Positions 59,679 through 64,000 of a DNA stretch of 64,000 nt are shown piece after piece. The stretch comes from Tubiluchus corallicola (taxonomy: Eukaryota > Priapulida > Priapulimorpha > Priapulimorphida > Tubiluchidae): contig JAQGDQ010000001.1 of the NCBI GenBank assembly GCA_030141605.1, forward strand, positions 1,364,001 through 1,428,000. The letters are read 5' to 3'. Both the position numbers and the translations under genes were made by a program. The notes beneath the pieces are model-generated. The model was given only the letters and a program-made list of their open reading frames with translations, was not told the DNA's origin and made no database searches. Position 1 is the first letter of the stretch; every line of letters starts with the position of its first letter.

Positions 59679-61795
59679 ATAGGAAAGATATAGATACTAA
59701 AACAATGTGCGGATGGTATTAGTATAAAATTGCACCCAACCAAATGTAAATACTTATATGTTGGCTCTGTTTGATAAAAGTAATATAATTTTAGATGATG
59801 GAATTGTAATTAGTTATACTGATCAGTATGTCTGTCTAGGGGAGCCAATATATGCAGTGAGCCAATAAAATATCAAATTGAGTAGGAAATAGTGGCAAAT
59901 ATACAGTGTGTCACATATGGTGTCACACATAGTGTGTCACATATATAAATATACTGATTTCATTTATCAAAATAATGATGCTCTGTATTATGTGAAAAAA
60001 CTATTGCTAGAGGGTCCTCTAAAGTCTACTTTACTATATGCATGTGAAACGTGGCTATGTGATGATATAAAACCAAACTCATAGTATGTATGTTTCATGT
60101 TTTAAAGAACTGCCGGGAGTAAGACAGCATCCCTGCATTGATTTAGTTTACATAGAGGCAGGTATCCCATCTATGTCTGCAACAATTAACTGTCCTCAAT
60201 CAAAATTTGATAAAAAATTACTTATGAGCCGAACAATATCCCGTTGAAAAAGGTTAAAATTAGTAGAACGTGAGAGAACACCAATGTATACTATTATATG
60301 TAACAGGCTACAAATAACAGATTTATAAAAGTTGAAATGAATAATATAAAAGATAAAATAAAAGCATAAAATCAAACGTGTAGGCAATACTATATCAGGC
60401 AGATTAATCTACAATTGTCTGTCGATGCTATGTATACTGAAAAACTTTGCTCGTTAGAACATTGTAGAATAGCAGCATCGCGTATGAGATTGTCATCCCA
60501 TCGTGTAATAGTGGAAACTGGTAGATGGAGTAGAATTCCATCTAATCAAAGGCTTTGTATATGTAGCAGAGATATACTAGTTGAGGAATATGTACTGTTA
60601 GATTGTGAGTTTACTGGACACTTTTGAAACCAATCCTTTAATAATATTATTGCTTTAATGAACTCAACAAATCAGTTTTGGTCGCTTTCATACAAAGTTT
60701 TGAATTTATTTAAATGATAATTAGTTTTATTGTGCAGTCTAACTCAATAGCATACAAGATAGATATTTTTTGTATGATTGTTAATTTTATAGTGTATTTT
60801 CCCTGTGTTAGTGTCACTAAATAAACTAAACTATTATCTGACCTACACTGTTGCCAAAAAAGTTTTTATGTGAATTTCTTAGTGGCATCTATTGACGGGA
60901 AATAAAAAGGTATTTGTGGATGGAGTGTAACCGAGTAGGTACTGGGATTATTTGAGAATTGGGTGTAGCCAAATAGCTACTGGGTGTACTTAATGGCCGA
61001 CGCTACTGTTTTTGTTCAGTAAATGGATGTGTGACTACCGGGTTCATACTTATTTCTGGATGTTTTCGTCTGCCACATAGTCCCATGGAAACTTGGTTTT
61101 TTACCGTTTCACAAGATAATGAAGATGGCTGAAGCCAGGCTAGTGTTTCATCTTAGATAATTGGCCTTGATAATATGATAGGTTCCAGTCACATCACAGC
61201 CCCATTTACATTGAATAGGTTCTGTGACCCAGTGCTCGATCCAGGTTTGCAGAGTGCTAAACTTAATTCTTAGTGAAACTGTGTGGCAGTTTTGCTGTGT
61301 ATGTTACAGAACAGATTGAAAAGCTGCTGATTAGAGAATGATGAAGACAGAAAGTGCTTACTTATAAATTTTTAAAACTTGAAAACGCACGAACTAAAGA
61401 CATGTTTAAACTAGAAAAATTGATAGATGGGAAACTCATATTTGTGTCCTGACAGTGCAAAAGAATGTGTAATTAACAATAATTTCTCTTCAAGTGATTT
61501 GTTGATATTTCTGTGTTTTACTTCACTGATGAATGAAGTAAAATGAATGATGATTTTTATTTCAGGGCAAGCTGGCCGTGAAGGTTTTCGTCATCATATC
61601 ATTGTAGCTTTTCTGCTAGTAGTCATTATTCTTCTTAGCCTTATCGTTTGTGGATACATCTACCACAAATACAGAGAGCAGAAAATAAACCATCCTTATT
61701 TCACTGTTGAGCTACGAGACGATAACGTCAATTTTGACGGTTTGGAACTGGACAAACAGTATAAGGCAAACTTACTGTTACACGAAAATCGGTAG
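36120..61795 (+). CDS. MEGF9-like receptor: FN3, three laminin EGF domains, one TM
   Basis: Single-pass cell-surface protein of 356 aa from seven coding exons: 36120-36180, 40657-40821, 42600-42761, 42981-43172, 44422-44571, 59396-59506 and 61566-61795. Every intron is GT-AG and phase 1. Exon 1 encodes a signal peptide (MGTVNKTAFLIVTAINLFTS). Exons 2-3 encode one fibronectin type III domain (PPINIRAVYNTETSIVIHWE, then DGLEPGMLYSISISAQYDD). Exons 4-6 hold three laminin-type EGF modules with eight-Cys spacing (DCNCNQIG..., CVECKKGYNGFLCNEC, CHCANHTKGANCEMC). Exon 7 encodes the TM (residues 292-313) and a 43-residue tail with HPYFTVELRDDNVNF, which resembles the juxtamembrane tail of vertebrate MEGF9. 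The FN3 domain is not part of vertebrate MEGF9 as I know it, so orthology is likely but not certain. Intron 5 (14.8 kb) contains two sulfotransferase genes on the other strand. Confidence 0.85.
37541..37712. repeat. Internal direct repeat, copy 1
   Basis: Begins GTGTGATGAGTTAACAGATC and ends GCTGGGTTTCTTGATAGCAA. A copy in the same orientation is at 38306-38492, where its last part overlaps the inner end of the right inverted arm of the surrounding element. Confidence 0.75.
37890..37933. repeat. TG/TGCG-rich microsatellite
   Basis: GTGTGTCCACATGTGTGTGC followed by GCGTGCGTGTGTGTG units, in intron 1 of the MEGF9-like gene. Confidence 0.6.
38306..38492. repeat. Internal direct repeat, copy 2
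   Basis: Matches 37541-37712 with substitutions and an insertion (GCCTGTGTCAGGGTAACAGA region). It shares TTATGTCAGGTTTTTAAC and the closing GCTGGGTTTCTTGATAGCAA. Confidence 0.75.
38921..39864. mobile_element. Nonautonomous pogo/Tigger-like DNA transposon, 944 bp
   Basis: Starts CAGTGGGCGCCGCTTAATAG and ends in the inverse of CAGCAGGCGGCGCTTAATAG, so 20 of the first 24 or so positions match. It is flanked by TA on both sides (38919-38920 and 39865-39866). Subterminal copies of TTAATAGACTC, TAATTGACTCAA and GGTTAAT[AT]G repeat inside both ends. The interior has no transposase frame. CAG ends, a TA duplication and this end sequence fit the pogo/Tigger group. It sits in intron 1 of the MEGF9-like gene, 80 bp beyond the 2.46 kb inverted-repeat element. 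Confidence 0.82.
40982..41094. mobile_element. 113 bp hairpin MITE
   Basis: An almost complete palindrome. The left arm CTGGGACTGGCTTCACAAAG...TCACTAAGTTA pairs with the right arm, whose reverse complement reads CTGGGGCTGGTTTCACAAAG...TCACTAAGTTA. The stem is about 49 bp with a short loop. It lies in intron 2 of the MEGF9-like gene, 160 bp after exon 2. Its transcript would fold into a long hairpin. Confidence 0.8.
43485..43520. repeat. CA-rich microsatellite
   Basis: Short run of CACACA units (GCGTGCGCACACACACACAT region) in intron 4 of the MEGF9-like gene. The rest of that intron (43173-44421) is AT-rich with nothing else recognised. Confidence 0.55.
44800..45130. repeat. GC-rich dispersed repeat, copy 1 (downstream of the sulfotransferase pair)
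   Basis: A conspicuously GC-rich block inside an AT-rich intron, beginning after a (TA)n run: GGCTACAGCTCCGATGGCGG, ending near CGGGCGTTTTCCCGGACCC. Its middle (about 44885-45005) is related, in the same orientation, to 57285-57400: TTTTTCAAATCGGGCC, CTGGGGGCGAAAAAC, TCTGAGATCTCGAGAACAGG against TTTTTCAATCCGAGCC, ATGGGGGGGGGCAAAAAC, ACTGAGATCTGAAGAATGG. Confidence 0.65.
45165..45362. repeat. Composite microsatellite (ATT)n (AGT)n (GGTAGT)n (AGC)n
   Basis: Blocks follow in order: ATT repeats (about 45171-45212), AGT repeats (about 45213-45232), a long GGTAGT hexamer array (about 45233-45330), then AGCAGC. On the minus strand it translates to meaningless Thr or Tyr/His repeats. It directly follows the GC-rich repeat at 44800-45130. 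Confidence 0.9.
45500..46310. other. Intronic spacer with faint internal repeats
   Basis: No gene seen. Two stretches resemble each other weakly: AACCATGAAACTTGCAGGGT near 45770 and TTACGAAACTAGGCAGGGTG near 45920. The minus strand carries AATAAA at 46129-46124, a candidate polyadenylation signal about 190 nt after the stop of the second sulfotransferase. Confidence 0.35.
46320..50120 (-). CDS. Membrane-anchored SULT-type sulfotransferase (downstream copy)
   Basis: PAPS-dependent sulfotransferase, 333 aa, seven coding exons: 50120-49946, 49408-49310, 48754-48540, 47818-47695, 47456-47362, 46739-46559 and 46432-46320. I start at ATG 50120 (MPDYVDNK); the frame further upstream opens only with TTG. 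Residues 9-28 form a hydrophobic anchor (IAIGVAAAAAVGLGIYGLV) followed by KWRR. PAPS sites: TYIKAGTTW at 87-95 (Lys90), RNPKD at 169-173 and RKGKVGDW at 295-302. Catalytic His147 lies in RLIKSHLPLG. Pro of the usual TYPKSGTTW loop is Ile here. Exons 2-7 have exactly the lengths of the upstream paralogue. Cytosolic SULTs sulfate small phenols, amines and steroids; the substrate here is unknown. The gene is nested, antisense, in intron 5 of the MEGF9-like gene. Confidence 0.92.
47486..47541. repeat. Perfect 28 bp tandem duplication in sulfotransferase intron 4
   Basis: TGTACTTAGTTTACTTAGTA plus eight more bases occurs twice head to tail without a mismatch, which suggests a recent slippage event. 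Confidence 0.85.
50121..52392. other. Spacer between the two sulfotransferase genes
   Basis: Holds the promoter and any 5' untranslated exon of the downstream sulfotransferase, which I cannot delimit. No coding sequence is supported. A 72-codon minus-strand frame at 52197-51979 shows no recognisable motif. Confidence 0.35.
52393..52663. mobile_element. MITE-like element with about 65 bp terminal inverted repeats
   Basis: The left end AGAGATTTGTTTTCCAGT... and the reverse complement of the right end (same first 18 bases) agree for roughly 65 bp. Both continue into AAAC-AAAT-GTAGTAA-type sequence. It is 271 bp with no coding capacity, between the two sulfotransferase genes. Confidence 0.72.
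53597..56922 (-). CDS. Membrane-anchored SULT-type sulfotransferase (upstream copy)
   Basis: PAPS-dependent sulfotransferase, 330 aa, seven coding exons: 56922-56757, 56469-56371, 56111-55897, 55114-54991, 54780-54686, 54243-54063 and 53709-53597. It starts at ATG 56922 (MEGKAIVIG). Residues 5-24 are a hydrophobic anchor followed by KIRRR. PAPS sites: TYPKAGTTW (Lys87), RNPKD at 166-170 and RKGKVGDW at 292-299. Catalytic His144 lies in RFIKSHLPLG. The exon 3 donor is a weak GTCAAAG, but its position matches the paralogue exactly. Exon lengths 99, 215, 124, 95, 181 and 113 for exons 2-7 are identical in both copies; exon 1 differs by three codons. The short anchor with basic residues on its C-terminal side predicts a cytosolic catalytic domain. 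A possible polyadenylation signal lies at 53271-53266. The substrate is unknown. Confidence 0.92.
53778..53962. mobile_element. MITE-like inverted-repeat element in sulfotransferase intron 6
   Basis: About 185 bp. The left part CAGAAAAAAACTGTTCCC...GAGGCATTTCTAAAGGAG is mirrored by the right part, whose reverse complement reads CAGCCGGAGAAAAACTGTCC...CAGGCATTTCTAAAAGAG. The arms are about 75 bp with a short centre. It encodes no protein. Confidence 0.7.
54264..54380. repeat. Composite microsatellite (ATT)n then (TATTAG)n
   Basis: About 65 bp of ATT triplets, ACTAGTACTAG, then TATTAG hexamers. It begins 21 bp from exon 6 of the upstream sulfotransferase, in intron 5, close to the acceptor. 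Its build (ATT triplets turning into a related hexamer) parallels 45165-45362. Confidence 0.9.
57285..57420. repeat. Dispersed repeat, copy 2 (upstream of the sulfotransferase pair)
   Basis: Related to the middle of 44800-45130 in the same orientation, but more decayed. Both copies lie in intron 5 of the MEGF9-like gene, one on each side of the sulfotransferase pair. Confidence 0.55.
57535..57735. repeat. GT-rich imperfect minisatellite
   Basis: Irregular units of the type TGGTGTGATGTGG, TGGCATGGTGTGGG and GGTGTGTGTGTG over about 200 bp. The minus-strand frame through it (His/Pro/Thr-rich) is not a gene. Confidence 0.7.
57736..59395. other. Remainder of MEGF9-like intron 5, nothing recognised
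   Basis: AT-rich sequence without supported coding or repeat features up to the acceptor TTGTTTTAG before exon 6. Confidence 0.4.
59642..59678. repeat. (AG)n microsatellite
   Basis: About 36 bp of AG units in intron 6 of the MEGF9-like gene, directly before the LINE remnant. Confidence 0.85.
59695..60835 (+). pseudogene. Degenerate LINE 3' part in MEGF9-like intron 6
   Basis: Plus-strand translation, broken by stops and frameshifts, reads like the end of a non-LTR retrotransposon ORF2. It contains a GISIKLHPTKCKYLYVG-like stretch (end of the RT palm), DDGIVISYTDQYVCLG, KLLLEGPLKSTLLYACETWL, and a C-terminal RMRLSSHRVIVETGRWSRIP block followed by LCICSRDILVEEYVLLDC. The last block resembles the Cys-containing domain at the end of many invertebrate LINEs. 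The copy ends near CACTAAATAAACTAAACT at about 60830, typical of a LINE 3' end. It is in the same orientation as the host gene and inactive. Confidence 0.75.
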
Positions 61796-64000
61796 CCGCT
61801 CTTCTTGTTATTTTTGGCAATGCACTAAACTGATTTTTAACTTAAACATTTTTCACTGTCAAAGCTACTGCACTATTCTACAGCAAAGTAAATGAAGCAT
61901 TTGTTGTTTCTGTGATCTCAGCATTTTCATTAAATGCGAAGATCCCGAAATATCAGGTGGCACAAGAAATGTGCCAAAAATTTGATCACGATATTATAAA
62001 AAGAAAATAATGGAATTGGCTGAAAATTTGAAAATTACCGCACGATGTTACAGATGCTTATGTAAAAGCACCAAAAAGGTTAGGTCATTCCCTTTGATTT
62101 TGCCAAGGATACAGAAGTTTAGTTCTAAATTAAGGCATAAAAAGTAAATACCAGAAACAATTTTGTACATGTATGTCACTATTGTTACAATTTACAGCAA
62201 GCCCTCTGTCCACTGCTTTCACTGCAGGCTAGGCGAAAGCATTTCTTTCATCAACAGACACAACTTTTCACTTCTTTAATGGGGACTTGGTCCCTACACT
62301 CAACAATTTTTGCCTTGTTACTTTAGTTCCATTGCATCAAAAACATTCGCTCTGTGCTGCCGTCGTACACTTTCTTTTTCAGGAATTTCCGTGTACCATA
62401 ATCTAGAGGATTAAGTCTCATTTTTCCTGATAACAAATCTCTATTCAGTGCTTTATTTTCTGTGGTGAAAACCAGGATGTAAATTGGTTGATTACTTTGT
62501 TGTTTTACTGCCCTGTATTGAATGCTTTATACGTCAGTGCGGATGTTTCTTAATTATTGATGATTAGCTAACATTGTTCTGGCGTTTGAATTTTTAATGT
62601 GCAAAAGTTTTTTGGTTGTAACTGAAAAACTACTAAACCTATAAACTTATAACTTTCGGAGACAAATGCTAATACAATTTAATATCGTCCTGTGAAATTT
62701 CAGCTTTGTATTGCACTTGCTTGTAATGTTATTGCAGTCTAAGCTCGTGCACATTTCTTCTGCGCCACCCGATATAAAAGTCAGCAAGAAATACTAGAAA
62801 AGTCTTATTTGTCTTATAAGACAAATTATTGAAACTATCGGCGATTATTTTTACTAAGGTAATCAGTGATATCGGCAGGCTCTGCCAGTTAAGGAAACAA
62901 GGTAATTTTTTATTTCTGCAATAAAGTTGATTTGTATATTAAGTAAGTGATCTCCTTTGTCTCTAAACTTCAAGCTGTGCTGGTCGCAGTCTTTTTTATC
63001 GTAGAAGTGTTACTGGTAATTTTGTGCTTATTACTTACTCTTGCAATTATTTTTTAAACAATAGTGTACAATATTTCTTCACTGAATTTAGTGAATTCTG
63101 TGGTATATTTGCTGAAAAATCATGTAAGTTCTACCTTGTGTAGAGTATCATTTTCTATTTTTATTGTGTATAATCTGTATAATAATTGAATTTTTCATAA
63201 ACCTTATGCTTCTAGTAACAACTATAGTAACCTGTGGTTGAAAAATGTTATTATAATAGCTTGTAACATTTTTGTCTGTAGCAGGTATTTGCAAAAATAT
63301 TTTAGTCTGCTAAGTGATAAATATTATTTAGAGATGTTTTGTTGCCGTGGTAAAGGTCTTGTGTTGCCAACTTTATGTTGCCCATATCATCATGGACCAT
63401 ATGAAGTGATTAATTTCCATGTTTTTGAGTAACTTGCATCTGGCATTTTTTATGGTTGTAATTGTTCTGAACATTATGGTTGTATGTTATATTAGTGTTA
63501 GACTTCATTGCACAAACATTCAATGCAGAGAGTAATTTCATGATTTTATCAGTGATGTAGCTTAATTGTAGTGTAGATACTGATGTTTGTTTTTAAAGCA
63601 AAATTTTTGAATCAAAAATATGGCAAAATTTAATATTGTATTTTTGTCTGTGATGAAATGCTTACACATGAGTTACTACACATGAGTTACACATGATTAC
63701 TTTAAAAAAGTTAGTCATCTCGTTAAAAAGCATTGTGTCCAATGATATGCTTTGTGTGTTGTAGACAGTAGTTACACTATATTATTTTTCATATTTGTAC
63801 GTTTTATGTAAACATTTCTGTGTATAAAATCTATATCAAACTTAATTTTACTAAACTAAAAACAAAATTAGGTTTATGTAACATAGGTAGTTACTTTTTA
63901 CCTAGTGTAAATGCTCGACATATAATTATTGTTTTATTTGTACAAGCAAATCAAAATGGTTGTGAGAACTGGTCTGATCCTTTTAGTTATGTACATCTAA
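61796..64000. other. 3' UTR and downstream flank of the MEGF9-like gene
   Basis: No further gene recognised. AATAAA occurs at 62920-62925, about 1.1 kb after the stop, and is the best polyadenylation candidate I noticed. The 64-codon frame at 63238-63432 has no recognisable domain. Confidence 0.4.

Noticed and set aside
1-64000. CRISPR arrays, bacterial operons, rRNA or tRNA genes
   Set aside because: None seen; the repeats present are eukaryotic transposons and microsatellites without regular spacers.

Overview
The window is animal (metazoan) nuclear DNA. It is AT-rich, carries multi-exon genes with GT-AG introns of up to about 15 kb, and is full of decayed transposons and simple repeats. 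The gene set (class A GPCR, TRIM45 homologue, MEGF9-like receptor, SULT-type sulfotransferases) and a Gmr1-like Ty3/Gypsy element fit an invertebrate animal. I cannot fix the phylum from sequence alone. The introns, phases and proteins below were assembled by hand from both strands.

Layout. From 1 to about 3405, minus strand, lies the 5' half of an LTR retrotransposon: gag with a SCAN-like capsid region, a CCHC knuckle, a DTG protease and then, directly, an integrase, with a tRNA-Leu-type primer binding site at 3393-3405. A decayed LINE tail follows at 6127-6625 (minus). An intronless class A GPCR occupies 7668-8819 (minus). From 9 to 16.8 kb I see only AT-rich sequence and small repeats. A six-exon TRIM45 homologue of 908 aa runs from 29686 down to 16882. 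From 29.8 to 34.5 kb there is a cluster of transposon remnants (pogo-like MITE, LINE fragment, duplicated repeat, Tc1/mariner fragment).

A MEGF9-like single-pass receptor (signal peptide, one FN3 domain, three laminin-type EGF domains, TM, short tail; 356 aa, seven coding exons, every intron in phase 1) runs on the plus strand from 36120 to 61795. Its 14.8 kb intron 5 holds two complete tandem sulfotransferase genes on the opposite strand (56922-53597, 330 aa; 50120-46320, 333 aa). They share identical lengths for exons 2-7, so they are clear duplicates. Both carry an N-terminal membrane anchor followed by basic residues, which suggests a membrane-tethered enzyme with its catalytic domain in the cytosol.

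The genes do not form an operon-like unit. The notable relationships are the nesting of the sulfotransferase pair inside the receptor gene, the MITE about 150 bp upstream of the TRIM45 start, and the dense inverted-repeat elements in the receptor introns.
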